From Leuctra nigra (taxonomy: Eukaryota > Arthropoda > Insecta > Plecoptera > Leuctridae): a DNA stretch of 64,000 nt. The notes under the pieces were generated by a model. That model was not told the origin of the DNA. It searched no databases and saw nothing but the letters and a program-made list of their open reading frames with translations. The position numbers were made by a program, and so were the translations under genes. Where the stretch lies: positions 25,408,954 to 25,472,953 of the forward strand of contig OW203764.1 of NCBI GenBank assembly GCA_934045905.1. Direction: 5' to 3'. Shown piece by piece: positions 34,268 through 46,307 of the stretch; position 1 is the first letter of the stretch, and the number at the start of each line of letters is the position of its first letter.

Positions 34268-37200
34268 TCACGTTGGCTCTCCTAACGCAAGTGCTTTGGA
34301 CAGTTCCACTATACTGATATAAGTGCCGGTGATGAACCCGAAGATGCCGATGAGGAAGATGAAGGCGTTCTTCGCGAGGGCGAGTTTTCCGATGTCGTCC
34401 CAGCGAGTGACGACGTCGAGGATGGCGGGCAGAAGCAGCGCGAGGGCGGTACTGCTGACGGCGCCGACCAGGGAGATGACCAGCCCCAGGTGGGGGACAA
34501 CCTCCGCCAACACGACTGCAACATATAGCTGACATTAGACATGAGGATCCCGTCAGGAGGCGGTGCTGACGGCGTCCACAAGCCGTACAGGAGGCGGTAC
34601 TGCTGACGGCGCCGACCAGGGAGATGACCAGCCCGAGGTGGGGGACAACCTCCGCCAACACGACTGCAACATAGCTGACATTAGACATGAGGATCCCGTC
34701 AGGAGGCGGTGCTGACGGCGTCCACAAGCCGGACAGGAGGTGGTGCTGACGGCGCCCACAAGGGAAAGATTGTTTGAAGAGGAATTAGCTTCATTTAAGC
34801 AATAGGCACCTCGTTATTTTTCATATTCCCGCCCAAATGTGTTCTAACAAAATAATCTAAAAATATTTACCTAGGTACGTTTGAAGTACCTACCGTGAGT
34901 GTATACCTATTAAATTGGGTTAAACTTGTTCAAATATTTTTACATCCAATAGATGTGACATATGTCACAAATGTACTATACTCGCTCTATTTTATCTGCA
35001 GATTCCACTTAGCATAGAGATTGTAACGGCGTCTACGTCACACTCTCTAGTCCCTAACCTTCTGGAGACCAATGTGCAGGCGCGTAGGAAGGGGGGGGGG
35101 GGGATGGGGGAATTATTCCCCCCCCCACTCGAGCAGGCTTACCCCCCCCCCATTCAACATACAAAATTAAGTTTAATTAAAAATTGTTTTAATTCTAAAA
35201 AAACGCCCTGCGAGTTATTTGTTGAATTATTATGGATTATGGAGCTAATTGTTGTTATTTGAGCAGTCGATTATAAATCGATTTTAAAATGTTTATTCGA
35301 AAAATTGCCCTGCAGGGCAACAATTGGATTCTTTTTGCTTCAGTTTGTGCATTTTAGAGCCCCAGAATCACTTTTCACTGGTTTTAATTCTAAAACCTCC
35401 TGCGGGGCTAGAACCCCTTCCGGTCCGGGTGTCGCAATCTCCCCCCCCCCCCCCCCCCCTCCGTTTGACTCACATGTGAAGATGACGAGCAGACTCCTGT
35501 AGACAGTCTCGACGATCAGAGGGTATTTGAATGGACCATATCTTGAGTTGATGCCCGGCCAGATGATGATGATTGGCACGTACATTTGTATCGCGTACGT
35601 GAACATTATTCCCACGGAGATGGACATCTTTATGCACTGAGACAAACTAGACGACAGAACATACAGTTTTAATTATTATTTTATACTATGAGTGTAATAT
35701 ATATTAAGATCGATTGTGTAAAAATTACAATCAATTTGAATGGAACGAAAATTATGGAATCTTGAAGTTGAACGTACAATCTGAATATTTTTTCCCCCAC
35801 TAATCTGTTTTCAAGCTCAACTTCAAGATTCAATAACTTTCGTTACATGTATTGATATTGATTGATATATTTACACAATCGATCATAATCTATTTTGAAT
35901 ATAATTTGAAATTTTAAGCTTGATATCGCACGTATTTGTGAAGAAACAGCGTCCCGGCCATTGAAAGTTTTCTAGACGCGCGTTATTTGAGCTGCGTATA
36001 ATCAATTTTTTGAAAACCAAATTTTTACAGCTGTTACTTTTTTCCTACAGGAGGCCAAGTCTTGAAACTTACGCTTTCAGGACGCAAACGCTCTCGGACG
36101 TCATAAAGTCCCATTTACTGTAAGAATGACGACCTTGAAATCTACTGTTAACTGTTTATCTTAATTTTGAATAAGGTTTTATGACTAAATAACATCTGTA
36201 ATAATAATTATAATATTAATAAATTGTTTCCAATAGATTGCTGGATGACAATCAAATAAGTGGCTTGACTTTATGTTTCAATGTCGATCACTCTTACAGT
36301 AAATGGGACTTTATGACGTCCTAGAGCGTTTGCGTCCTGAAGGCGTAAGTTTCAAGACTTGGCCTCCAGTAGTAATGTTTTAGAAACAAGCCAGATTTGA
36401 AGATTTGCGCATAGAGTTTGGGGAGCGAACTGCATTGAACTTATTTCTACAATTAATCTTCATTCGAACATTACTAACTACTTCCGGTAAAAAGAGAACA
36501 TTCATTCAATCGGTACCCACCCATGCCACCACTTGTAATGTTGAATTCCCAAAACAAGATACTTTTGTCGGATTATTCTAATTCTTTTCAATGCAAAAAT
36601 AATTAACCTTTGAGATAAACATCAGTCTTTTCAGTCATTTTGAGAGTTATGATTGACTGTTCAGAGATATGATCTCTAATTCAGTTAATCCGTATGAAAT
36701 CTGAAGATGCAATATCGAGTCTTATGAAATAAGAGATACCATCTAATCTACAGCAAACTTGTTATAGTAACTAATTATCTCTTAACCTGCCAGAATCTAA
36801 TTTTTATAACCTACATTTCATCTTTCGGAAGATTCAGAGTCAGACTTCCTTTGACATTGTCTCCGAATTGCAGATAGCCCAACGATCCCATGCAGATGAG
36901 TAGGATGGTGACGATTCCCATGCCGACGTTGAGGACACCTAGCGGCATCCCGAAGTATCTTGTCACTCTCATCTGTGACTGTAGTGGCAGCACCTGCAAC
37001 AATCAAGGTTCATTCAAGTGCTGTCGTCGCTATCGATGTATTTTTACTAAAAGTAGTAAGAGATGGTGTTGCTTTCGATGTCAATATTTTCAATCAATGA
37101 AAATTCATATCTATTATACTTATATATTAATTTTTTGGATTTTTTATTCAATGTCAGCAGTGGCGGCTATTTGGCTTTACAACAGGTGTTCAATTACATA

Positions 37201-40200
37201 GAAGGACGTAGAAGAAAGTACTCTAAGAGGAGAGCCCCCAGCAGATGCGGGGCCGGGGCGCATAACCCCGGAATTTTTTGTATCTTTAGTTTGAAATTGA
37301 TGCATTTTTACGTCTTTTGGAGAGCAAAATGATAAGACAAAATATTTAACTTCCTACTTCCTGGATTAGGGAGCACTTTTAAATAATTTTCTTGGATGAT
37401 CAGGTGTGCAATTGTCACACCTTGCACACTGTAAAAGCCGCCACTGAATGTCAGTCATTATTGCAAAATGGCTGCAACAACGAGGTTCTCTTCAAAGACA
37501 AGATCGTTTTTCGTTGCAAAATTTTAGTTTGAAAACATTATATTTAGTCCATTTAAATTAGGTTATTAAAAACAATGATGTGATAAAACCAGTAGTTAAT
37601 TTTAAATGATTATTCAAGGAATAGCATAAGTTGTCATGGCAATATAGTCGTAATCAAAAATAAAATTTAAAATTTAAAATTAGATTTAAAATTTAGCAAT
37701 GCATTGAAAAACTGACCCTAAGAATACTCGTATATGTGCAAATTGCTGCTGGTTTGATTTTCAAATAGAGATAATTTATTTTTAATTTATATTATATTAT
37801 GATTGGTCAGTTTCTCTCGGAGACTTTGAAATTTACAACTCTATTTAGGGCCAGTTTTTCAATACTCTGCTCAATTTTAAACAGTAGATTAGGACTATAT
37901 TGCCATGGCTACAACCAATGATATATTCTTTGAATGACCGTTTAAACTTAACTACATGTTTTAGAAAGTATTGTAAAACTGGCCCTTATATATTACTAAA
38001 ATCACGAACACTGGCTTTAATTTATTCTTCCTACCAAACTGATTCCTTCGAAGGCGTAAATAACGGTGCCGAAGTAGAGTGGTATCCTGGAGTAATGCGC
38101 CACATAATCCCTCTCTGCGGGCGAGGGCAGATCGAATGAGATCATGTAGAGGGTTCCCAGAATCCCCAAGAACATCAGTACGTTGGCGACCAGGGACACG
38201 GGCACCAGATACTTGAGATCTCGGATCCAGCAGGACAGAGTGATGGGTATCAATACCACGGCCATGTGGAGGTGCAAGTCCATCTCGAACCCGTAGTAGT
38301 CCATTACCTGGTTGGTCGGGAGAAGAGTTTGTACAAAGTTCAAATGGGTGGTATATTTTGATGCGTGGTGTGAATAGTGGCCTTAAGAAAGAGATATTTA
38401 ATTTTCACTTACTTTAAGGGGAAGTCTTCTTAAATAAATGTATTTTGAATTCCAGGCGCGTAGGAAGTGGGGGGATGGAGGGGATTATCCCCCCCCCCCA
38501 CTCTCGAGTATGGTCCCATTCACCATGCAAAATTAAGTTTAATGCCCAAGAATCACTTAAAATTGTTTAAATTCTAAAAAAACGCCCTGCGGGGCAAAAA
38601 TAGGGAGTTATTTGTTGTATTTTGAGTAGTTCAGCATCACAGAATCGATTTTAAAATGTTTATATGCGAAAAATTGCCCTGAGGAGCAACAATTGGAGGG
38701 TTCTTCGCTTAAGTTTGTGCATTTTTAAGCCCCAGGATCACTTTTAAGACGGCTGGGTAGTGAGTTTGACCTTGAAGAGTTTTTTAATCGATTTTTATCA
38801 ATATCTTTTTCCAGTGTAATTGTTAACAAAATAGGGCTATGTACGTGAATTCAGAACAGTTCAATGAAAATAATGTCATAGTTTGGAATAAGTTATTGGT
38901 TTTATTTTGTCAACAGGTGTTTAGAACAATTTTCGGGTTCACACCCGAAAACACCTGTTGGACAAAATAAAACTAATAACTTATTCCAAACTATGAAATT
39001 ATATTCATTGCTGTTCTGAATTCACGTACATAGCCCTATTTTGTTAACAATTACACTGGAAAAAGATATTGATAAAAATCGATTAAAAAACTCTTCAATG
39101 TCAAACTCACTACCCAGCCGTCTTAACTGGTTTATATTCTAAAAACGCAATCCTCACCCCCCCCCCCCCCCCCCCCCCCCATGATGAAAGTATAGTTCCT
39201 AAGCGCCTGGAGAATTTGTAAATATTAACACAAAATATAATGACAAACACTTTTCACCCGAAAAAAATTACATTTTAATTCATAAAATAACAAATTGAAA
39301 TTTTCCTATTTTGCTTTTTGCATTGAAGATATTTTACCTGTTTAGTGTTTTCAGCTATGAAGACGAAGTAGACGCAGCAGAATCCCATCTGCGTGATGCA
39401 CAAGAAGAGGTTCACAGTCCAACTGAGATCAAACATCATCATTAGCACAGACAGTCCAGTGATATCCCTCGGTCTTGATCATCTCTTTGCAAGCATTACC
39501 TGAAGAATGTTGTGAATTTGGCGAACTTCTTTGGTCCAGTGCTGAACGCTAGCTCGACGGTGTCTGCGAATGTGGGAAGATTTGGAGACCCGGTGCGTTT
39601 CTTCATCGCTTTCGAGGCATCAAGCTACAACAATAACAATTTAACTACTTATGAATTGCTATATGAGGCATAAATTCTGTACCTCAAGGCGAGTTAACAT
39701 ATCAATGATTCTTGAGGTGAGCTCATAAACCAGTAATGCTGCCTTCATCCAATCATATTTTGTAATGGTGACATGAGGAACTGTGTAAGATAATACTTAA
39801 ACGCAACTATATTTGTTGACATCAATCAAAATGGCAATTGATAGACCTTGATTACATCATTCCAAAAGTGTGCAACGCAAAATCGAGAAAATGGACTTCC
39901 AGCGTTCTACCTCTGAGGTACAAAATTAATTATACTCGCACAGTTCTATTCACAACAGGTTGCTTTTCCAATTTTCGGAAGTTGATAGTTGAATAACAGC
40001 TTTATATTATGAAAAAAACTGTACTTAATTGTAAAGAACCACTTCGTGTTGGTAGAGAACCATTTTTGGAACAGAATTTAAGGTCAATGATTTTACAAAA
40101 AGAAAATTATTTTACACTGCACTGCAATTAGGCTCATACGACGGAAGAATGGGTGTATGATTTGATAGAGTGATGATGATGAAGAACAGGTGGGGATGGT

Positions 40201-42170
40201 CAGAGGGAAGGAGTCGGTCGTGGTCTATTAGTAAGGAATCTTTCAGAATTAGGCTCTCGAACCAAGAAAATCCTCAGTTGGGAATGACAGTTTCGGAAAT
40301 CGAATCTCGGACCTCTGGAGTGCAAGATCGAGAATCTTACGCCAATGTGACAAAGGAGAGAATATTGTGTCTCTATACTTACTAATAAATGTTGGCTATG
40401 AACGCAGACAACCCCTAAGAACAGGGTGAGAAGAGGAGCTAGAACAAGACCGCAGTTTCTGTACGCTTCACCCATGGAAAACATCCCTGCTCCAATGTTG
40501 CCTTTCAGCACATGCACCAGCGTCTCAAAGTAACTGAAAAGAGAACAAAGACATGTCAAATAGTGCCAAGAACAGGAAACACATTCGAGTAGTAAATGAG
40601 TAATAAGCGATGTATAATACTCACGATGTGGGATGATCTACTCCGATGTGATGGTCAGCGTTCGATTTGTCACTTTCTTCTTTCCCCCTGAAGAGAAGAA
40701 AATCATTGTTTAGCTGTCAAAAAGCCCACTCATACAAAATCATCAACCCTGATGAACTCCGTCCAACCAGTAGGTAACTTTCTAATATGCTCATTCATTT
40801 CTTTCATAATCCTTCTCCAACATACGTTAGTTTGTTAAAATGAAAATAGCTATTAATTACAGTTAGCGTAAACAAGTACACATCAAGTAAACTACTGTTT
40901 CATTCTTGCATGTCTTGAATTACACAATGGTTTCTAGCATAGCATAGCAACTTAGTAAACTCAAAGATTATACATGCTCCAGAATCACTGGCATATCTAT
41001 TTATAGGCGAGTGAGCTTTACTTCTTCTTACAACACTTTTCCTGTTTGTTAGTTTGTTCAAATTTCATGCACATCCCTGGTCACATAATACACTCAAACT
41101 AGTATAGTTTCTTTTAGCAAAATCCTCCGATTGGTTGAAAAGTGCAATGAACCGTTTGTGGAAATGTTTCATGATCATTAAGAGCGAGGTCAATTTTATC
41201 CTAGATCTTAAAATAATTCTTCAAATAAACGTTCATAAAATGTTCTTGCATTTTTGAAGAAAGTGTAAATAATTACATGTTTGTTGTAAGTAACCTGCAT
41301 ACTGTCTTGCACAATTATTTGCGATACATCTTAGTAATCCGTCAGCAAAACTAGATATGCCTTAAATTTACATTTTAATTATAGTCATCCACTGAAAGAT
41401 TAACCAATGTTTTATAAGAATTATACGTCAATGCTATATTATCATAAAAAGTAAGTACTATAAATTTCCTTTTGTAAGGAACTTTGGAACTTATTTGACG
41501 TTATTTTTTAAGTTCCGTTCCAAAAGAAATATAACATTATGAAATGATTTACACATAATTTATAATGAATAATGACCCATATTTTGTGGCTTCCTAAATC
41601 TACCTGATTTCTGAAAATATTCTTCTTGATCGCTTCGCTCACTCAATTTAGAAATCCAGTCATTAAAAAAATCTCGGGTCCGGCGATGTAACTTACAAGG
41701 AACTTAGCTCCTTACTGGTAACTTTCCAGTTCCTTTATTTGAAAGGAACTAGTTCTTTTTTGATCAACGGAACTGGAACTGGAATTACTTTCTTTTTTGA
41801 GGAACTTGCCCAACACGGGCTAATATTATTGGCTATTGGCTAATTTCAATCACTTGACTTTGTCAGCGAGATTGTTACTTTGAAGCCTCGAAAGACGTCT
41901 TCGGGCCAGGATTCTTGCCTCAATGTAAAATCTGATCTGAGCTACAAATGACGTATAAAATACTTCCCAAAATCCATCGGACACATACTTGTAAGTACAC
42001 TCTCAGATGTAACCTCACCTGTGGTCCATTTCCTCATCTGCATCAGCTTCTTCGTCGACCTCTAAGAGGCCCTCTGCAGTGTGACCCTTCACTCCATTCT
42101 GCAACGACTCGTCACGCTCGTCCCTCTCGCTCAGCTCGCTTCGCAACATCTTCGTTCTGACATTCGCCAT
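34268..42170 (-). CDS. PAT2: SLC36-like proton-coupled amino acid transporter
   Basis: Nine coding exons: 42019-42170, 40625-40687, 40383-40533, 39500-39624, 39338-39422, 38035-38307, 36815-36993, 35474-35646 and 34268-34515. They total 1449 nt, giving 482 aa and a stop, the usual SLC36 length. Residues 1-70 are acidic and cytosolic. The core starts [19 protein letters not shown], with helix 1 in [14 protein letters not shown]. Further landmarks are [51 protein letters not shown] then [24 protein letters not shown] and [20 protein letters not shown]. Eleven helices are expected. All splice sites are GT/AG; exon 8 uses the acceptor CTAG|TTTG, which preserves frame. A non-coding first exon is implied by TTTTAG 10 nt before the ATG. 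Introns hold several MITEs and a SINE. Confidence 0.92.
34448..34741 (-). repeat. 148-bp tandem duplication of the PAT2 last-exon acceptor
   Basis: 34448-34595 and 34596-34741 are near-identical. Each holds, in gene sense, ~80 nt of intron, the acceptor GTTGCAG and 68 nt of exon 9 (starting TCGTGTTGGCGGAGG). The real exon is the downstream copy, 34268-34515. The extra acceptor at 34663 is a complete decoy. Further partial GGAGGCGGTGCTGACGGCG words show the breakpoints lie in short direct repeats. Confidence 0.9.
35075..35460. mobile_element. CAGGCGCGTAGGAA element, truncated copy
   Basis: Starts CAGGCGCGTAGGAAGGGGGG as in the 62.5-kb element. It shares AAAACGCCCTGCG and AATTGCCCTGCAGGGCAACA with the 38-kb copy. 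The right inverted terminus is missing; the copy ends in an 18-C run about 13 nt from the 5' splice site of PAT2 exon 8 (35474). Confidence 0.7.
35706..35893. mobile_element. Fold-back element in PAT2 intron 7
   Basis: GATCGATTGTGTAAA, AACGAAAATTATGGAATCTTG and AAGTTGA occur near 35709-35775. They recur inverted near 35810-35890, with a loop of about 40 bp. A small snap-back MITE. Confidence 0.75.
36045..36372. mobile_element. Fold-back element with ~80-bp arms in PAT2 intron 7
   Basis: 36048-36126 (GGAGGCCAAGTCTTGAAACT through GTCCCATTTACTGTAAGA) is mirrored at 36291-36369 with few mismatches, separated by ~165 bp of AT-rich sequence. Outer flanks CTACAGGAGG and CCTCCAGTAG continue the symmetry. 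Confidence 0.85.
37158..37446. mobile_element. hAT-type MITE with 8-bp target duplication
   Basis: 289 bp bounded by CAGTGGCGGCT and AGCCGCCACTG. It is flanked on both sides by the exact 8-bp duplication AATGTCAG (37150-37157 and 37447-37454). The CAGTGGCGG terminus and 8-bp duplication identify the hAT superfamily. Non-coding; inserted in PAT2 intron 6. Confidence 0.92.
37595..37985. mobile_element. Fold-back repeat (GGGCCAGTTTTTCAA family)
   Basis: The arm at 37595-37722 (TTGTCATGGCAATATAGTC, TTTAGCAATGCATTGAAAA) is mirrored at 37846-37970 (ACTATATTGCCATGGCTACA). The right margin returns to AAAACTGGCCC. Relatives occur at 42819-43097, and a fragment lies at 49583-49615. In PAT2 intron 6. 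Confidence 0.7.
38452..39210. mobile_element. CAGGCGCGTAGGAA element carrying a nested MITE
   Basis: Ends are CAGGCGCGTAGGAA and TTCCTAAGCGCCTG, with GC tracts just inside each. The interior matches the 35-kb copy but is split at CACTT-TTAA-CTGG by the 375-bp TTAA palindrome. Hence this element is older than the palindrome. It lies in PAT2 intron 5. Confidence 0.8.
38748..39122. mobile_element. 375-bp palindromic MITE flanked by TTAA
   Basis: GACGGCTGGGTAGTGAGTTT at the left end is mirrored exactly at the right end. The symmetry continues almost to the centre (ACACCTGTTG/CAACAGGTGT). TTAA stands on both sides (38744-38747 and 39123-39126), and removing the element restores CACTTTTAACTGG, matching the homologous CACTTTTCACTGG near 35370. 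TTAA duplication is characteristic of piggyBac-type transposition; no transposase is encoded. Confidence 0.9.
40204..40366 (-). mobile_element. tRNA-derived SINE, copy 2 (diverged)
   Basis: Collinear with 24931-25096: GGAGTCGGTCGTGGTCTATT, AGTAAGGAA, CTCAGT and the B-box region GGTCCGAGATTCGATTTCCG on the minus strand. More decayed than copy 1. It ends just before the exon 3 donor of PAT2 (40383). Confidence 0.7.
41690..41822. mobile_element. hAT-like end with GGAACT subterminal repeats
   Basis: Repeated GGAACT/AGTTCC words end in GGAACTTGCCCAACACGGG. Reversed this gives a GTGTTGGGCAAGTTCC terminus typical of some hAT MITEs. No matching left end is clear. PAT2 intron 1. Confidence 0.5.
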
Positions 42171-42818
42171 TTTCAGAAATAACTAAAACAAAAGTTCTTA
42201 CTCAACTCAACCAAACTCAAGAAAAAAAATATTCAAGTTTAAGAACTTTGCATCACAGTAACTCTAGTCCACTTTTCAACTTCATTCTGCGTGGAATTTC
42301 AGGTGATGAACTAAAGTCACCACTGACAAATACACATATAGATAACACTTTGAATTGTTTGCACTTAATGATTTAGTGCCAGAGCGTTGCTAACAGAACT
42401 GAAGGTGAACCGTAGTAGTATTTTATTATAACGTAATAATAAATCAACAGCATTTTTAAATACAACTGGCATGCATTAATGTGGAATGGTTAGGCAAAAT
42501 CGTAAAAACGACATATTTTAGATCTTAGGATGTATTTAACCATTTTGTAAATAATTTCGTAGTATTTACTCACAATCAATCACTTTTTATTCACTGCTTA
42601 TCAGTTGGTACAACTGTTTAATGTTATAATTTCATTCTGAACATGTATGTTAAATGTCAACAAGGAATAATTCCCTGCCTACTTGGAAAGGACGCCGATA
42701 CCATGTAAGTAGAAACGCATGATTATATGTATAATAATACTTTCGATACGATATTATACGTTCATCAGACGGTAATGGTAATATATTGACAAAATTTCCA
42801 TGGAAAATTGCCTGGATT

Positions 42819-43097
42819 TCAATGCTCTGCTAAATTTAAACAGTTGATTTATAGGATCCGATTGCCATGCAGCAACGAATGACATTCCTAGAAAGGCCAC
42901 TAGGTAACTATTAATTGTAACTATTGATGTAACAGATAATTTGAAAAAGCTGAATTTGAAACCAGTCCTATTATAAGGTACGATTAGGTACGCGTTTTTC
43001 AACGCGTAATTAAGTGGTCATTTTCAGGAACGTCATTGGCTGTTGCCATGGAATATAGTCCTAATCACTGTTTAAAATTTAGCAGAGCATTGGAATA
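42819..43097. mobile_element. Fold-back repeat, second member of the GGGCCAG family
   Basis: CAATGCTCTGCTAAATTTAA and CGATTGCCATGCAGCAACGA near 42819-42885 are mirrored near 43030-43097 (GGCTGTTGCCATGG, TTTAAAATTTAGCAGAGCAT). Situated just upstream of PAT2 coding exon 1. Confidence 0.65.
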
Positions 43098-43427
43098 ATG
43101 AATACTGAGCATTTGATTAGGAATTAGGAGATTGAAATTTTGAAATTTTGATATTGTGGAAAGAATTTACTTTCTATGAAACCTCATTGCGATTTTAAAA
43201 TTTCTGAAATGTAGAAATTTTCTGACAATCTCCCATAAAGTTTTTCAGCAAAATGATGAGTTGAAAGTAAATTTTAACCGTTTGTCCGATCACGTTCAAA
43301 TTTGCATGGTCACATTTTATCTGATTTTACACACTATCAGCCAAATCGGTAAAACATCTGGAGTTCATAGTTTAAATGTTTAAATATTATCTCAAATTTG
43401 ACTTATCGTTAAGGTATTTAGCACCAC

Positions 43428-43581
43428 TCAAGCCGGGTCGACATAGATCGTTTTCCGTGTTTATTCTTATAGCCAATCACAAGTGTAGAAACCACTCATG
43501 GCAGACTTGTGATTGGTTAATAAAAAAACGGAAAACGCAAAACGCAAATCGCAAAAACGGTCTATGTGGATCCGGCTTTAA
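43428..43581. mobile_element. Short MITE with AAGCCGG termini
   Basis: CAAGCCGGGTCGACATAGAT plus CGTTTT at the left is mirrored by AAAACGGTCTATGTGGATCC plus GGCTTT at the right. Length about 150 bp. The interior has CCAATCACAAGT/ACTTGTGATTGG pairing. Confidence 0.8.
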
Positions 43582-44086
43582 TCACATGCAAATCATTAGA
43601 ATCCGCACGGGACCCTTAACCCCATTCTGCTGGAATCCGATTCGGTGTTTCTCCTGATGACGTTAAATAGGATTAGCAGAATTTTCGACTTTCTATAACC
43701 AGTTTTGAACCCATTTCGGCAATCATTTATCTGATTGACATTTCTGTCTTATTCTAATGGCAATAAATTATTTGATTTCGGACCGAAATTTGTTCAAAAT
43801 AGCTTACAGAATAGTTGAGTATTTGACGTGACATCGGAACAAATTAGAAAATGTAGGTATCCAAAATCATAGTAGGAATTCATAGTTTGTATTCCTTCTT
43901 TCGGTTTAGCATAAATCTGTATTTCTCCGTTTCACGTATGACAGGCCAGATTTAAGTTATAAATTAGGGTTATGCGATTATTTTTTTGTAAAATTAGTGG
44001 CGGAGTCTACAATTGCACAGTTCTGAATCGTGGCAGCAAGATGTCCCAACAATGCAAACTACGAATTCCAAGTCCAAATCGCTTAC

Positions 44087-44230
44087 CTTAGCTGTCTATT
44101 TACACGTACGTCACATGTGCTCGAAGTGTTTCGTGTGAATAAAACTCGAGATGCAGCTCGTGGTTTTTCAGAGGACAATTATTGACTAAACCTTCACCCA
44201 AATCTTGCAACAGTTCAACATATCTCTCGG
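44087..44230 (-). promoter_or_regulatory. Candidate 5' UTR exon and promoter of PAT2
   Basis: Minus-strand sequence ending ATAGACAGCTAAG is followed by a GTAAGCG donor (boundary 44087). CpG words (ACGTACGTG, CTCGAG) lie just upstream. It would splice to the TTTTAG acceptor 10 nt before the PAT2 ATG. No other donor nearby looks better, but this is inference. Confidence 0.3.
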
Positions 44231-44299
44231 GCGTTACGTTCGGTCAAAGAACGTGATTCCACTCGCTTTAGGCTGTCTTGCTTCACATCCAGTGACCAA

Positions 44300-46250
44300 A
44301 AGTCAAAACTAAATAGTTGGACTGACATTTCAACCTATATTTATTGATATTAAAAGGAAGGATCACCAAGTAGCTGCCTTTGCCGGTTTTGGAATTGTGA
44401 CTGAAAAGTTGAAGCAAGATGAACGTCGAGATTACGATGTTGAAGAGGATGACTTGATACATGGAACGAGTTTGCTACTTTTCAAATGATGATCTCCTAA
44501 AATTTGTAAGCGCCTATTTTAAAAAACAGTGTTAAACAATGTGCAAGAGCAATTTATTCTCTACAATGTTGTGGCTCTATTTTCAACAAGATAAACCCCC
44601 ATAATTTCAAAATCCCCCAAAATAGTAAAAGCAAAAAATAGCAAAATTCTCAAAGTATAACTCACTGAAAACAAGTCTAAGGGAATGTCTTGACTTCACA
44701 CCAATTTTGGATTCTGTACAGGTGGGAGGGGGGGTTCTGTAGTGGGGTGGGAGGGGGGAGGGGGCGGCGCTTGCCATTCCCTCTGGATGTCAGGATAAAA
44801 TAAATTTGATGTGGTGCGGTGTTTTACGTCGGGCAAGATTATATTTTTTTGCGGGCATGCAAGTTTATAGACTATTATAATTTCTCCATGTTTTTTCCTC
44901 CTTTCTGTTATAATAAATGTATATTATTGATATGTAATAAAGTGGATTTAAAATTGAATCGAATAAATAGGCATTAAATTATATGATGATACAAAAATGA
45001 ATTTTGTTTTGGCTTCTGCTTTTGCTTACAGTTGACCAAGAGGGGATTCATCGTCTCAAAATTGATTTTGAGTGGTGAAAATCCAAAAAGTAGAGTGTTT
45101 GCGGGGGGGGGGGAGGCCGACACCCACACCCCTTTGGGACGTGACAGAAAGCTTTTCCTCAGCTACTTCCCCCATCCCCCCGACAGAATAAATTCATTCA
45201 CACTATGATTTGTTGGTACACAATTCGTACTTCTAGACCCTTACTATCATCGGCAGAGATGAAGGCAGCACACGAAAATAATAAATTAGATCAGACAAAA
45301 TACTGGATTAATTTGGTTCAATAAAAAAACTTGACATATAAAATTATTATTTAATATTAATTTCATCTAAAGCTAATTTACGCAACTGCACTGGAAGGCA
45401 TCGGAATTAGGTGAAACTAGTTTTTTCTTCCATTGGCAGAACTGCGCACTGGCCACCCGCTTTTCTTGCTCGGGTTTTTTTTCTACACATAAGGCTTCAT
45501 AAGGCAAATTCAATTGCCAACATTATAAACCAGTGCATCCAGAGATAAAGAAATAAACAGCTAATATTAATACGTACTTTGCATTTTGTAAACAAAAATC
45601 GTCAAAAGATTGATTTTATAAGGTGTCAAAACCCCCCCAAAAAATCCCTGCGGGGCAGGGGCCAACCCCCACACCCTTTGAACCCGTGTCAAAGTAATGT
45701 CCTTACCTTGTACCCCCTGGCTGGAATCCTGTCGGCGCCTTTGATTGGGGTACACTAGACTAGAACAACACCACGTTTATTCATCCACTCCTACTTAAGT
45801 TTCCTACATTGTTAATTTCCTACTTCCACTGATGATAACTATCAAAAATATGTACATTTAGAACTACTTTTGGCCAAGAAAAACTGTATTTTAAAGAACC
45901 GGATTGAAGTAAAGATTTTATGGTATATATTACAATGAAGTCTCTCTGCTAGCTCTTCATCTAATTTTAGTTTAGGTGAGCCCTGATTTCATTGATAATA
46001 ATTATTGATAACAAGAATTGATTCTCAAAGAACTTTCCCAGCAGCCAATCCGTTTCGTTCAAACACCTAGTAGGTATATACTTTAGCCAAGTGTACAAAC
46101 AGCCTCATGATCAAAACTAGTTGCAATGCATCCGCAAGTCCATACTAGACGCAACTCCTGCTATCTGTATGATATTCAAAGCATTTGCGGACGCAAGTCC
46201 CCCGAGTTGCGCCGGTAACTCTTTCAGCATGAGGCTGAAAGGCAACTAAT
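44300..46250. other. PAT3-PAT2 intergenic region
   Basis: Contains G-rich tracts near 44720-44770 and 45100-45180, and a CCCTGCGGGGCAGGGG word near 45645 that recalls the CAGGCGCGTAGGAA family interior. No coding exon seen. Confidence 0.4.
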
Positions 46251-46307
46251 ACAGTTTTATGATAATACTGAAGAATAACAAAGTAATAACGTACTATTCA
46301 ATGTGTT

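Noticed and set aside
44700..45200. Additional CAGGCGCGTAGGAA element near the G-rich tracts
   Set aside because: G tracts and a few GC words are present but neither terminal sequence could be found.
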